From Sphingomonas sp. R-74633 (GTDB lineage Bacteria; Pseudomonadota; Alphaproteobacteria; Sphingomonadales; Sphingomonadaceae): a DNA stretch of 64,000 nucleotides. A program made the position numbers and the translations under genes. The stretch is taken from contig NZ_JACCFG010000005.1 of assembly GCF_013416555.1 (NCBI RefSeq), positions 186,001 through 250,000 on the forward strand, given 5' to 3'. The notes beneath the pieces are model-generated. The model ran no database searches. It saw nothing but the letters and a program-made list of their open reading frames with translations, and was not told the DNA's origin. The stretch's first letter is position 1; each line of letters opens with the position of its first letter. Of this stretch, positions 32,889 to 42,575 are shown one piece after another.

Positions 32889-34556
32889 TCAGTGGTGATG
32901 CCCGTCCTCGATGACCGGCAGCGTCTCGAACTGGTGGAACGGCGGCGGGCTCGACAGCGTCCATTCGAGCGTCGTCGCGCCTTCGCCCCAGGGATTACCC
33001 TCGGCCTTGCGGCCGGCGAACAGCGACCAGGCCAGGTTGACGAAGAAGATCAGCATCGAGGCGGCCATGATCATGTAGCCCACGGTCGCGACCATGTTCC
33101 AATGCGCATAGGCATCGGGATAGTCGGGATAGCGGCGCGGCATGCCCTGCAGGCCGAGGAAGTGCATCGGGAAGAACATCACGTTCACGCCGATGAAGAA
33201 GATCCAGAAGTGCAGCTGGCCGAGCAGCTCGCTGTACATCCGGCCCGACATTTTCGGGAACCAGTAATAGAAGCCGGCGAACAGCGAGAACACCGCGCCG
33301 AGCGACAGCACATAGTGGAAGTGCGCGACGACGTAATAGGTGTCCTGCATGTAATCGTCGACGCCACCGTTCGCGAGCACGACGCCGGTCACGCCGCCCA
33401 CGGTGAACATGAAGATGAAGCCGATCGCCCAGACCATCGGGGTCTTGAAGCTGATCGAGCCGCCCCACATCGTGGCGATCCACGAGAAGATCTTCACGCC
33501 GGTCGGCACCGCGATGACCATGGTCGCCGCGGTGAAGTACATCTTGATCGTCACCGACATGCCGGTGGTGAACATGTGGTGCGCCCACACGACGAAGCCG
33601 ACCAGGCCGATCGCGACCATGGCATAGGCCATGCCGAGATAGCCGAACACAGGCTTGCGGCTGAAGGTGGCGATGATCTGGCTGACGATGCCGAAGCCCG
33701 GCAGGATCATGATGTACACTTCGGGGTGGCCGAAGAACCAGAACAGATGCTGGTAGAGCACCGGATCGCCGCCGTACTGCGGATCGTAGAAGGCGGTGCC
33801 GAAGTTGCGGTCGGTCAGCAGCATCGTGATCGCCGCGGCGAGCACCGGCAGCGCCAGCAGCAGCAGGAAGGCGGTGATCAGCACCGACCACACGAACAGC
33901 GGCATCTTGTGCAGGGTCATGCCCGGCGCGCGCATGTTGAAGATGGTGGTGATGAAGTTGATCGCGCCCAGGATCGAGCTGGCGCCCGCAAGGTGGAGCG
34001 ACAGGATCGCCATGTCGACCGACGGCCCCGGCTCGCCATAAGTGGAGAGCGGTGCATAAACCGTCCAGCCGGTGCCCGCGCCGATGCCGACGAACGGCGA
34101 GGCGAGCAGCAGCAGGAAGGCCGGGATCAGCAGCCAGAACGAGATGTTGTTCATCCGCGGGAACGCCATGTCCGGCGCGCCGATCATGATCGGGACGAAC
34201 CAGTTGCCGAAGCCGCCGATCATCGCGGGCATGACCATGAAGAACACCATGATCAGGCCGTGCGCGGTGATCAGCACGTTCCAGAAGTGCATCGCGTCAT
34301 CGAACGAGCCATGCCCGTGCAGCATCGCCAGCCAGGTCGGCAGATACTGGATGCCCGGATGCATCAGCTCTGCGCGCATCAGGCCCGAGATGCCGCCGCC
34401 GATGATGCCGGCGAGGATCGCGAAGATCAGATAGAGGGTGCCGATGTCCTTGTGGTTCGTCGACATGAACCACCGGGCGAAGAAGCCCGGCTTGTGATCG
34501 GCATCATGGTGGTCATGCGCATGGTCGTCATGCGCGTGGAGGGCGATATCGGTCAT
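32889..34556 (-). CDS. ctaD: cytochrome c oxidase subunit I (aa3 type)
   Basis: 555 residues from the ATG at 34556, giving a His/Asp-rich N-terminus ([16 protein letters not shown]) before [16 protein letters not shown]. Twelve membrane helices; heme and CuB ligands lie in [49 protein letters not shown] and [15 protein letters not shown]. The HPEVY histidine-tyrosine crosslink site is present, so this is an A-family oxidase. The His-rich N-tail is longer than usual and could bind metal. Confidence 0.98.
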   Translation of the reverse strand: MTDIALHAHDDHAHDHHDADHKPGFFARWFMSTNHKDIGTLYLIFAILAGIIGGGISGLMRAELMHPGIQYLPTWLAMLHGHGSFDDAMHFWNVLITAHGLIMVFFMVMPAMIGGFGNWFVPIMIGAPDMAFPRMNNISFWLLIPAFLLLLASPFVGIGAGTGWTVYAPLSTYGEPGPSVDMAILSLHLAGASSILGAINFITTIFNMRAPGMTLHKMPLFVWSVLITAFLLLLALPVLAAAITMLLTDRNFGTAFYDPQYGGDPVLYQHLFWFFGHPEVYIMILPGFGIVSQIIATFSRKPVFGYLGMAYAMVAIGLVGFVVWAHHMFTTGMSVTIKMYFTAATMVIAVPTGVKIFSWIATMWGGSISFKTPMVWAIGFIFMFTVGGVTGVVLANGGVDDYMQDTYYVVAHFHYVLSLGAVFSLFAGFYYWFPKMSGRMYSELLGQLHFWIFFIGVNVMFFPMHFLGLQGMPRRYPDYPDAYAHWNMVATVGYMIMAASMLIFFVNLAWSLFAGRKAEGNPWGEGATTLEWTLSSPPPFHQFETLPVIEDGHHH

Positions 34557-34560
34557 GGTC

Positions 34561-35658
34561 TCACTTGCCCGTCGTGTTGCCGGCGGCGGCGTTGGCGGCC
34601 GGCGCGGTCTCGTTGGTGGCAGCCGGTTCGGCGGCGGCATTGGTCGCGGCAGCCGGCGCAGCGGCGTTCTGCGCAGCCTCGGCGGCGGCAGCAGCCGCGA
34701 CCTCGGCCGGCATCGTGCCGCCCTTCGACTTCACCCACTGGGCGAATTCGGCCGGCGACACGGCTTCCACTGCGATCGGCATATAGGCGTGGCGCGCGCC
34801 GCACAGCTCGGAGCACTGGCCGAAATAGAGGCCTGGCTTCTCGATGGTGAAGCTGGTCTCGTTGAGCTTGCCCGGCACAGCGTCGAGCTTGATCCAGAAG
34901 GCGGGGACCGCCCAGCTGTGGATCACGTCCTGCGCGGTGGTGACCAGGCGGATCGGCACGCCGACCGGCAGCACGACGCGCGTGTCGGTCGCGAGCAGGC
35001 GCGGACCGTCGGCGTCGGTGCGATAGCGCTGGCCGGCCGGGACCTGGCTCTGCTCCTTGAGCATGTTGGCGGTCAGCTGGATGCCGCCATTGTCCGGATA
35101 TTCATAGCTCCAGAACCACTGGTTGCCGATCGCCTTCAGGGTGATCGCTTCCTTGGGTGCCGGCTTGAACTGCGCGGCGAGCAGGCGGATCGAGGGGACC
35201 GCGATCGCGATCAGGATCAGCACCGGCGCGAGCGTCCAGACGATCTCGATCGTCGTGTTGTGCGCCGTCTTCGACGGCGTCTTGTTCCGCGCACGGCTGA
35301 AGAAGAACATCACGCCGAGCAGCAGCAGCAGCACGAACACCGAGATCGCAGTGATCAGCGGCACGAGCACCGAATTATGGAACCAGTGCGCCTCGCGCCC
35401 GGTCGGCGTTACCTGCTCCTGCAGCCACCACGCGTCGGCGGTCGGCTGGCCGATGCCGGGAACCGCCTTGGTCAGCGGCTTGCCATTGGCATCGAGCGTG
35501 GGATCGGCAACGGCCGGCGTAGCGGCCGCAGCCGGGGCCGGAGCGGCCGTGCTGGCGGCCGGGGCCGCAGTGTTGGTCACAGGCTCCTGGGCCGAAGCCG
35601 GCATCGCAAACGCCAGCCCCGCTGCCAGGAGAGTCGAAGTCAACCCAAGCATGCGCAT
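34561..35658 (-). CDS. ctaC: cytochrome c oxidase subunit II
   Basis: 365 residues from the ATG at 35658. Signal peptide, an Ala/Pro-rich spacer of about 40 residues, two membrane helices ([22 protein letters not shown] and [20 protein letters not shown]) and the cupredoxin domain with the CuA site ([22 protein letters not shown]). A second Ala-rich tail of about 60 residues follows the domain; both extensions are low complexity. It accepts electrons from cytochrome c. coxA starts 4 bases after its stop. Confidence 0.97.
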   Translation of the reverse strand: MRMLGLTSTLLAAGLAFAMPASAQEPVTNTAAPAASTAAPAPAAAATPAVADPTLDANGKPLTKAVPGIGQPTADAWWLQEQVTPTGREAHWFHNSVLVPLITAISVFVLLLLLGVMFFFSRARNKTPSKTAHNTTIEIVWTLAPVLILIAIAVPSIRLLAAQFKPAPKEAITLKAIGNQWFWSYEYPDNGGIQLTANMLKEQSQVPAGQRYRTDADGPRLLATDTRVVLPVGVPIRLVTTAQDVIHSWAVPAFWIKLDAVPGKLNETSFTIEKPGLYFGQCSELCGARHAYMPIAVEAVSPAEFAQWVKSKGGTMPAEVAAAAAAEAAQNAAAPAAATNAAAEPAATNETAPAANAAAGNTTGK

Positions 35659-35723
35659 CGTCAATTTTCACCCTGTTCCGCGAGAGCCCCGGGCTGGGAA
35701 AGGATTACCCCCAGTGCAACTGG

Positions 35724-35751
35724 CGTATACGAGGCGCGCATCCATTCTCAA
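35724..35751 (-). promoter_or_regulatory. candidate promoter for coxBA
   Basis: Minus-strand TTGAGA (35746-35751) and TATACG (35724-35729) are 16 bases apart in the 160-base divergent gap between coxB and pyrE. Consensus matching only. The remainder of the gap shows no clear second promoter or hairpin. Confidence 0.35.
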
Positions 35752-35818
35752 CCCTTTTTGATCGGGCGTTGCGGTCGATAGGCGCTGGTCCTAAGGGAAA
35801 ACGACGATCCCGAAGACG

Positions 35819-36415
35819 ATGGAGCACACCTTGGAAGGCAATGCAGTTCTGGACGAGTTTCGTGCTGCAGGTGCGTTGCTCGAAGGCCATTTCATTCTCT
35901 CTTCGGGTCTTCGCTCGCCCATCTTCTTGCAAAAGATGCGTATTTTCGAAGACCCCGCGCGTACTGAACGTGTGTGCAGTGCACTAGGAAAGCTGATTCG
36001 CGAGGCATTCGGTGAAGTCGACATCGTCGTCTCGCCAGCGATCGGCGGAATCATCCCCGGCTATGAAACCGCGCGCGCTCTCGGCTGCAAGGCGGTGTTC
36101 GTCGAGCGCGAGGAGGGCGAGTTCCAGCTGCGCCGCGGCTTCGAGATTCCCGAAGGCGCCCGGGTCGTGATGGTCGAGGACATCGTCACCACCGGGCTTT
36201 CGTCGCGCGAATGCATCGCCGCGATCCGCAAGCATCCGGGCGAGTTGCTCGGCGCCGCCTGCATCGTCGATCGTTCGAACGGCAGCGCCGATGTCGGCGT
36301 GCCGCTGGTCTCGCTGCTCAAGATGGATGTGCCGGCCTATCCGGCCGACCAGCTCCCGCCCGAGCTCGCCGCGATTCCCGCGACCAAGCCCGGCAGCCGG
36401 GCGATCATCGCATAA
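35819..36415 (+). CDS. pyrE: orotate phosphoribosyltransferase
   Basis: 198 residues. Motifs: [53 protein letters not shown] and the PRPP-binding [14 protein letters not shown]. It makes orotidine 5'-phosphate in pyrimidine synthesis. It heads a long plus-strand run; pdxJ follows with an AAGGAGG ribosome site. Confidence 0.97.
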   Translation: MEHTLEGNAVLDEFRAAGALLEGHFILSSGLRSPIFLQKMRIFEDPARTERVCSALGKLIREAFGEVDIVVSPAIGGIIPGYETARALGCKAVFVEREEGEFQLRRGFEIPEGARVVMVEDIVTTGLSSRECIAAIRKHPGELLGAACIVDRSNGSADVGVPLVSLLKMDVPAYPADQLPPELAAIPATKPGSRAIIA

Positions 36416-36428
36416 GGAGGCGCGAAGG

Positions 36429-37157
36429 GTGACCGGCAAGCTCCGCCTGGGCGTGAACATCGATCACGTCGCCACCGTGCGCAACGCGCGCGGCTCGGGC
36501 TATCCCGATCCGGTCCGCGCGGCTTTGCTCGCAGTCGAGGCCGGCGCCGACGGCATCACCGCGCATCTGCGCGAAGACCGCCGCCACATCACCGACGAGG
36601 ATATCGCCCGGCTGGTCGACGAGCTCACCGTCCCGCTCAATCTCGAAATGGCGGCGACCGAGGAGATGCTGGCGATCGCGCTGCGTCACCGCCCGCATGC
36701 GGTGTGCATCGTTCCCGAGAAGCGCGAGGAGCGCACCACCGAGGGCGGGCTCGACGCCGCCGGGCTGCACAATCACCTCGCGCCGATGGTCGAGAAGCTG
36801 CGCGAGAATGGCAGCCGCGTCTCGCTGTTCATCGAGCCCGACGCGCGCCAGATCGACGCCGCACTGCGCCTCGGCGCGCCGGTCGTCGAACTCCACACCG
36901 GCCGCTATTGCGAGCTGGAAGAGCAGGCGCGCGAAACCGAGCTCAAGCGCATCGCCGATGCCGCCGCGCTGGCGGTCAAGGCCGGGCTCGAGCCGCATGC
37001 CGGCCACGGCCTGACCTTCGACAATGTCATTCCGATCGCCGCGATCCCGCAGATCATGGAACTCAACATCGGCCATTTCCTGATCGGCGAGGCGATCTTC
37101 GACGGGCTCGCGCCGGTCATCCAGCGGATGCGCGCGCTGATGGACGAAGCCCGGTGA
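36429..37157 (+). CDS. pdxJ: pyridoxine 5'-phosphate synthase
   Basis: 242 residues from a GTG at 36429, 8 bases after GGAGG. Motifs: [94 protein letters not shown]. It condenses 1-deoxyxylulose 5-phosphate with 3-amino-2-oxopropyl phosphate, giving pyridoxine 5'-phosphate. It is coupled to the next gene by GTGA. Confidence 0.97.
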   Translation: MTGKLRLGVNIDHVATVRNARGSGYPDPVRAALLAVEAGADGITAHLREDRRHITDEDIARLVDELTVPLNLEMAATEEMLAIALRHRPHAVCIVPEKREERTTEGGLDAAGLHNHLAPMVEKLRENGSRVSLFIEPDARQIDAALRLGAPVVELHTGRYCELEEQARETELKRIADAAALAVKAGLEPHAGHGLTFDNVIPIAAIPQIMELNIGHFLIGEAIFDGLAPVIQRMRALMDEAR

Positions 37158-37444
37158 AGCCGGCGGCGCTGGCTGTCGTCGCCGCGACCAGCACCTGTCT
37201 GGTGACGCTCGTGAGCCTCGCGCCGGTGCGGATGCTGCTCAGCAAGATCGACACCGAAGTCCTTGCGATCTGGGACCGGGTTTTCCTCGAGATGTCGCTG
37301 CCGCGCCTTGGTGTCGGCCTGGCGACGGTCTTTGGCGGGGCCTGCCTCCATGGGCGCAGGCCGAGGCTGGGCCTGGCCCTGGTTATCGTCGCGCCCTTGC
37401 TCGTGCTCGTCGCACATCTTCTTCTGCTGGCATTCAACCTATGA
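37154..37444 (+). CDS. small membrane protein between pdxJ and acpS
   Basis: 96 residues from a GTG overlapping the pdxJ stop; its stop overlaps the acpS ATG. Three hydrophobic segments ([56 protein letters not shown]). No family recognised. Both overlaps argue for translation. Confidence 0.7.
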   Translation: MKPAALAVVAATSTCLVTLVSLAPVRMLLSKIDTEVLAIWDRVFLEMSLPRLGVGLATVFGGACLHGRRPRLGLALVIVAPLLVLVAHLLLLAFNL

Positions 37445-37845
37445 TCCTCGGCCTCGGCTCCGACCTCTGCAATATCGAGCGCATCCAGGCCTCGCTGGAC
37501 CGTTTCGGCACACGTTTCGAGCAGCGCAGCTTCACCGAGCTGGAGGTCGCCAAGGCGAAGACCCGCCCGCACAATTACGCCGCCACCCTCGCCAAGCGCT
37601 TCGCCGCCAAGGAGGCCTTCTCCAAGGCAGTGGGAACCGGGTTCAAGGCGGGCGTGTTCATGAAGGACATCGGCGTCGTCAATGCGCCATCGGGGGCACC
37701 TACCTTGGCTTTGACTGGCGGCGCGAAGGCGAGGCTTGACGCCATCACCCCCGAGGGTCACGTCGCCAAGGTGCATCTGACGCTGACGGACGATCATCCC
37801 TGGGCGTTCGCCATGGTAATGATCGAGGCGGTGAAGGAAGGTTGA
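37441..37845 (+). CDS. acpS: holo-[acyl-carrier-protein] synthase
   Basis: 134 residues. [12 protein letters not shown] carries the Mg-binding Asp and [15 protein letters not shown] the Glu of the phosphopantetheinyl transferase fold. It activates acyl carrier protein. The pdxJ-acpS-lepB order is typical of alphaproteobacteria. Confidence 0.96.
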   Translation: MILGLGSDLCNIERIQASLDRFGTRFEQRSFTELEVAKAKTRPHNYAATLAKRFAAKEAFSKAVGTGFKAGVFMKDIGVVNAPSGAPTLALTGGAKARLDAITPEGHVAKVHLTLTDDHPWAFAMVMIEAVKEG

Positions 37846-38711
37846 TGGCGGCGGACGAGTTGGCACTCGGTCACGAAGCCTATGAGGAAGAGGCCCGCCC
37901 GCGCACCGACTGGTGGGCGGAGGCGCGCGGCATCCTCTGGCTCGTGCTCGCCGTGCTCGGCTTCCACAGCCTGATCGCCAAGCCCTTCTTCATTCCTAGC
38001 GAATCGATGCTGCCCGGCCTGCTCGTCGGCGACCGGCTGGTCGTCACCAAATATCCCTATGGCTTCAGCTGGGTGACCCCGACCTTTCACGTCCTGCCGC
38101 ATATGCCCGGCCGCATCCTCGGCAAGCTGCCGGAGCGCGGCGACGTGGTGATCGTCACGCCGCCCGGTACCAACACTGACTATATCAAGCGCGTGATGGG
38201 CCTGCCCGGCGACACGATCGGCGTGCGCGGCGGCATCGTCTATCTGAACGGCAAGGCGGTCCCGCGGCGTGCGATGGAAGATCGCTACATCCCCGTCGAT
38301 GCCAATAGCCGCTGCGACCCCGCGCAATATCCCGGCTTCCTCGTCACGCGCGGCGGCAAGCAGTTTTGCCGCCTGCCGATCTTCCGCGAGACGCTGCCCA
38401 ATGGCCGCTCCTACGACACGGTCGACCTCGGCTTCCGGCCGGGCCGCGGCGACAATTACCCCGAGATCCGCGTGCCCCAGGGCAAGGTGTTCCTGATGGG
38501 CGACAATCGCGACAATTCGGCCGACAGCCGCTTCCCGCTCAGTCAGAACGGCCTTGGCGGTCCGGTGCCGTGGGAGAATATCGGCGGCCGCGCCGAGTTC
38601 ATCACCTTCAGCCTCGACGGCAGCGCCAGCTGGAACCCGCTGAGCTGGCCGCAAAGCTTCCGCCCCGGCCGCGCCGGCACCACGCTCCATCCGCAACGGG
38701 ATAGCCAGTGA
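37845..38711 (+). CDS. lepB: signal peptidase I
   Basis: 288 residues from the ATG at 37845 sharing its A with the acpS stop. One membrane anchor (GILWLVLAVLGFHSLI), catalytic Ser54 in FIPSESMLPGL, Lys115 in DYIKRVMGLPGD, and the conserved VFLMGDNRDNSADSR box. It cleaves secretory signal peptides at the periplasmic face. An extra loop with Cys (NSRCDPAQYP, KQFCRLP) lies between boxes, common in alphaproteobacterial forms. Confidence 0.97.
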   Translation: MAADELALGHEAYEEEARPRTDWWAEARGILWLVLAVLGFHSLIAKPFFIPSESMLPGLLVGDRLVVTKYPYGFSWVTPTFHVLPHMPGRILGKLPERGDVVIVTPPGTNTDYIKRVMGLPGDTIGVRGGIVYLNGKAVPRRAMEDRYIPVDANSRCDPAQYPGFLVTRGGKQFCRLPIFRETLPNGRSYDTVDLGFRPGRGDNYPEIRVPQGKVFLMGDNRDNSADSRFPLSQNGLGGPVPWENIGGRAEFITFSLDGSASWNPLSWPQSFRPGRAGTTLHPQRDSQ

Positions 38712-39892
38712 TGAGTGATCCGCTCGCCTCCGACAAGATCCAGGTCGTCCAGGAGCCGGGACCGAACGAGCTGCGCGATCCGATGGTCCGCGCCGAGATC
38801 AAGAAGGCGAGCGTGTGGTTCGGCATGGCGATCGCGGTGGCGCTGATCGTGCTGCTGATCCAGCCACTGCTGATCATCTTCGGCGGCCTCGTCTTCGCCT
38901 CGATGCTAGACGGCGGCGCGCGCCTGCTCGGGCGCATCCTGCCGATCCCGCGCACGCTCCGGATCGTCATCGTCATCCTGCTGGTGATCGCCTTCTTCGG
39001 CGGCATCTTCTATTTGACCGGCGTCCAGATCTCGGCCCAGGCCGAGCAGCTGCGCCACACGCTCGAGGTACAGGCCAATAAGGTCGCCGCCTGGGTTGCC
39101 GAGCTCGGGCTGATGCCAGGCCGCTCCGACCTGACCGGGCTGATCCAGCAGGCGCTGGGGTCGGTCGGCAAGCTCACCGTGGCGGTCGGCTCGGCGATCG
39201 GCGCGGTCTCCAGCTTCCTGATGATCGTCATCATCGGCCTGTTCGTGGCGCTTGAGCCGCGCATCTATGAGCGCGGGCTGCAATGGCTGGTGCCCAGCGA
39301 CGCGCGCGACCAGTTCGCGCTGACCATCGGCCGGATGGCGACGACGATGCGCCGCCTGCTCGCCGGCCGCCTGCTCGGCATGCTGGTCGAGGGCGTGCTG
39401 ATCTGGTTCTTCCTGATGATCGCCGGCGTTCCGATGGCGCTGCTGCTCGGCATCATCACCGGCGTGCTAGCCTTCATCCCCAATATCGGCGCCTTCGTCT
39501 CGGGCGTGATGATGGTCACCGTCGGCTTCAGCGCCGGGCAGGATACCGGCATCTGGGCGATCATCATCTATTTCGGCGTGCAGAATTTCGACGGCTATGT
39601 CGTGATCCCGATGGTCGCCCGGCGCACCGTCGACATGCCGCCGGCGCTCACGCTTTCATCGCAGATCCTCGCCTCCACCTTGTTCGGCGTGCTCGGGCTG
39701 GCGCTTGCCGATCCGATCGTCGCGATGATCAAGGTCGCGCTGGAGAGCGAAGCCGAGCGTGCCGCGCGTGCCTCCTCTCCCGAACATGGGCCGCGCCCCA
39801 AATGGCGCGCGCGGCTGCGCAAGGGCTATGAGCAGGACGCGCCGGCGCAGCTCGATCCGCCCCATTTCGATCCACCAACAGGCGCGGCATGA
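38711..39892 (+). CDS. AI-2E family (PerM-like) membrane protein
   Basis: 393 residues from the ATG at 38711 overlapping the lepB stop. About seven hydrophobic segments with the family's central periplasmic region and late motifs LLGIITGVLAFIPNIGAFVSG and GYVVIPMVARRTVDMPPALTLSSQIL. Family members export autoinducer-2 or act as antiporters; the substrate here is unknown. The cytoplasmic tail is Pro/Arg rich. Confidence 0.9.
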   Translation: MSDPLASDKIQVVQEPGPNELRDPMVRAEIKKASVWFGMAIAVALIVLLIQPLLIIFGGLVFASMLDGGARLLGRILPIPRTLRIVIVILLVIAFFGGIFYLTGVQISAQAEQLRHTLEVQANKVAAWVAELGLMPGRSDLTGLIQQALGSVGKLTVAVGSAIGAVSSFLMIVIIGLFVALEPRIYERGLQWLVPSDARDQFALTIGRMATTMRRLLAGRLLGMLVEGVLIWFFLMIAGVPMALLLGIITGVLAFIPNIGAFVSGVMMVTVGFSAGQDTGIWAIIIYFGVQNFDGYVVIPMVARRTVDMPPALTLSSQILASTLFGVLGLALADPIVAMIKVALESEAERAARASSPEHGPRPKWRARLRKGYEQDAPAQLDPPHFDPPTGAA

Positions 39893-40509
39893 TCCTCTAC
39901 GACTATTTCCGCTCCTCAGCGGCGTACCGCGTCCGCATCGCGCTCAACCTCAAGGGCCTCGCCTATGAGAGCCGCGACGTGAAGCTGCTCGAGAACCAGC
40001 AGCGCAGCGCCGCCAACCTTGCCCGCAATCCGCAAGGGTTGGTGCCCTCGCTCGAAGTGGGCGGCAAGGTGATCACCCAGAGTCTGGCGATCATCGAGTG
40101 GCTCGATGCGCAGCATCCCGAGCCGCGGCTGATCCCTGCCGCTCCAGACGCCCGCGCCGCCGCGATTGCCCGCGCGCTCGTCGTTGCGGCGGACATCCAC
40201 CCGCTCAACAATTTGCGGGTGATGCGGCGGCTGAAGGAAATGGGCGTCGACGAAGACGGCCGCAACGAATGGACGCGGCACTGGATCGCGGAGGGCTTCA
40301 CAGCGTTGGAGGCGATGGCCGGAGACGGTACGTTCCTTGGCGGTGACGCCCCCGGTATCGCTGACCTCTTCCTGGTGCCCCAGATGTACAACGCCCGCCG
40401 CTTCGACACGCCGCTCACCAACTTCCCCCGGCTCGTCGCGATCGACGCGGCCGCTACCCGGCTGCCGGCCTTCGCCGCCGCCCACCCCGACGCCGTGGCG
40501 CCCAAGTGA
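39889..40509 (+). CDS. maiA: maleylacetoacetate isomerase (zeta-class glutathione transferase)
   Basis: 206 residues. The N-terminal thioredoxin fold has YFRSSAAYRVRIALNLKG with the zeta-class SSxxxxR/VR active-site motif and GLVPSLEVGG, ITQSLAIIEWLD. The C-terminal helices include NNLRVM and the zeta-type DLFLVPQMYNARRF. It isomerises maleylacetoacetate in tyrosine/homogentisate breakdown. It overlaps both neighbours by 4 bases. Confidence 0.93.
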   Translation: MILYDYFRSSAAYRVRIALNLKGLAYESRDVKLLENQQRSAANLARNPQGLVPSLEVGGKVITQSLAIIEWLDAQHPEPRLIPAAPDARAAAIARALVVAADIHPLNNLRVMRRLKEMGVDEDGRNEWTRHWIAEGFTALEAMAGDGTFLGGDAPGIADLFLVPQMYNARRFDTPLTNFPRLVAIDAAATRLPAFAAAHPDAVAPK

Positions 40510-42575
40510 GGCTGGCCGGGCTGGCGGCGGGCCTGCTGCTCGCCGCTCCCGCCTTCGCGCAGGACCAGCAAGCGGATCAGGGTGACGACGCCCAGATCGT
40601 CGTCACCGGCCGCGGGCTCGAAGCTCCGCCGGGCGATGCCGCCTATGACGTGGTGACGATCGGCCGCGACCGCATCGCCGGCACCGCCAGCGGCAGGCTC
40701 GAGGACGCGCTGCGCGATGCCGCCGGGCTCGCCCAGTTCCGCCGCTCCGATTCGCGCTCGGCGCACCCGACTTCGCAGGGCGTTACCCTGCGCGGCCTTG
40801 GCGGCAACGCGTCGAGCCGCGCGCTGCTGCTGCTCGACGGCGTACCCCAGGCCGATCCGTTCGGCGGCTGGGTCGCCTTCCCCGCCTATCTGCCGAATCG
40901 CCTCGCCGGGGCCCGCGTCGTCCGGGGCGGCGGCAGCGGCTATGCCGGTCCGGGCGCGCTCGCCGGCACGATCGAGCTGGAGAGCGGCGTCCCGGCGCAG
41001 CTCGGCAGCCTCGATCTCGACGCGCTCTACGGCAGCCGCAACAGCATCGACCTCTCGGGCGTCGGCGCGGCGAACCTGGGCAAGGGCTTCGTCACACTTG
41101 CCGGCCAATATGCCCGGGGCGATGGCTTCACGCCGATCGTCGAGGCGAATCGCGGTCCGGTAGATCGGCCCGCGCCCTATGAGCAGGCCGCCGTCGCGAT
41201 CCGCGCCGTCACCGATCTCGGCGGCGATACCGAGCTCCAGGCCAATCTCTCGGCCTTCACCGATCACCGCGACCGGGGCGTCGATTTCACCCAGGTGAAG
41301 AGCGAAGGCGCCGATGCCAGCCTGCGCCTGGTCGGGCGCGGAAAATGGGGCTGGTCGGCGCTCGCCTATCTCCAGACACGCGGCTTCGCCTCGGGTTTTG
41401 CCAGCGTCAACGACATGCGCACCACCGTCGCGCCGACGCTCAACCAATATGCCGTGCCCGCCACCGGCATCGGCGCGCGCCTCGAGATCGCCCCACCGGT
41501 CGGCGGCGGCGTCACGCTTCGCCTCGGCAGCGACCTGCGCCGTGTCTCGGGCCAGACCGAGGAACTGTTCACCTATGCCGCCGGCAACCCCACGCGCCGC
41601 CGGGTCGCGGGCGGCGAGAGCCTGACGCTCGGCGGGTTCGCCGATGCCAGCTATGAAAGCGGCCCGCTGACGCTCAGCCTGGGCGGCCGGCTCGACCATT
41701 GGGACATCACCAATGGGTCGCTGCACGAGACCTCGCTCGCGCCCGGCCCGGTGCTCACCGACAGCCGCTTCCCCGATCGCCATGGCTGGGAAGCCACCGG
41801 TCGCGCCGGCGCGGCGTACCGGCTGGGCAGTGTGACGCTGCGCACGGCTGCTTACACAGGCTGGCGCCTGCCGACGCTCAACGAGCTTTACCGCCCGTTT
41901 CGCGTCGGCGCCGACGCGACCGCCGCCAATGCCGCGCTCGATCCGGAGCGGCTGACCGGTGCCGAGATCGGTGCGGACTGGCGCCCCGCGCCGTCGCTGA
42001 CCTTCCGCGCCACCGGCTATTGGAACCGCCTGACCGGCGCGATCGCCAATGTGACGATCGCGCAGGGGCCGGGCACCTTCCCCGGTGTCGGCGTGGTCTC
42101 GGCAGCGGGCTTTTATCGCCAGCGCCAGAATCTCGACGCGGTCACGGCGAAGGGTGTCGAGCTCGACGGCAGCTGGAGCGCAGGCGACCTGCGCCTCGCT
42201 GCTTCCTATGCCTTCACCGATTCGCGCGTCTGGGCCTTGGGCATTTCGGCGCCGCTCGACGGGCTGCGCCCCGCGCAGACCGCGAAGCACCAGGCCAGCG
42301 CCACGCTCGGCTGGGCGCACGCCGACGCCGGCGCCTCGCTCACCGCGCGCTATGCCGGCCCGCAGTTCGAGGACGACCAGAACACGCGTGTGCTGAAGGG
42401 GGCCTTCACCCTCGACGCCACCGCCGCGCTGCCGCTCACCCGCAGCTTCGCGCTCCAGGCGCGCGCCGAGAATATCTTCGATGCCGAGGTGCAGGCGGGA
42501 GTCAGCGGTCCCGGCGTGATCGAGCGCGCCATGCCGCGGACGCTGTGGCTAGGGGCGCGTCTGCGCCTGCGCTAG
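40506..42575 (+). CDS. TonB-dependent outer membrane receptor
   Basis: 689 residues from a GTG in a GTGA overlap with maiA. Signal peptide to FAQ, a TonB-box-like DDAQIVVTGRG, a plug domain (LEDALRDAAGLAQFRR, TSQGVTLRGLGGNASSRALLLLDGVPQADPFGGWVAFPAY), then a barrel ending in the required aromatic-like strand ERAMPRTLWLGARLRLR. The plug resembles vitamin B12/siderophore receptors. No iron or cobalt uptake genes are nearby. The last 27 bases overlap the converging glycosyltransferase gene. Confidence 0.95.
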   Translation: MRLAGLAAGLLLAAPAFAQDQQADQGDDAQIVVTGRGLEAPPGDAAYDVVTIGRDRIAGTASGRLEDALRDAAGLAQFRRSDSRSAHPTSQGVTLRGLGGNASSRALLLLDGVPQADPFGGWVAFPAYLPNRLAGARVVRGGGSGYAGPGALAGTIELESGVPAQLGSLDLDALYGSRNSIDLSGVGAANLGKGFVTLAGQYARGDGFTPIVEANRGPVDRPAPYEQAAVAIRAVTDLGGDTELQANLSAFTDHRDRGVDFTQVKSEGADASLRLVGRGKWGWSALAYLQTRGFASGFASVNDMRTTVAPTLNQYAVPATGIGARLEIAPPVGGGVTLRLGSDLRRVSGQTEELFTYAAGNPTRRRVAGGESLTLGGFADASYESGPLTLSLGGRLDHWDITNGSLHETSLAPGPVLTDSRFPDRHGWEATGRAGAAYRLGSVTLRTAAYTGWRLPTLNELYRPFRVGADATAANAALDPERLTGAEIGADWRPAPSLTFRATGYWNRLTGAIANVTIAQGPGTFPGVGVVSAAGFYRQRQNLDAVTAKGVELDGSWSAGDLRLAASYAFTDSRVWALGISAPLDGLRPAQTAKHQASATLGWAHADAGASLTARYAGPQFEDDQNTRVLKGAFTLDATAALPLTRSFALQARAENIFDAEVQAGVSGPGVIERAMPRTLWLGARLRLR

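Noticed and set aside
31840-34850. Long plus-strand frames opposite the aspartic protease and coxA/coxB
   Set aside because: They are His/Arg/Asp-rich mirror products of the coding strand, with no starts or domains that could be supported.
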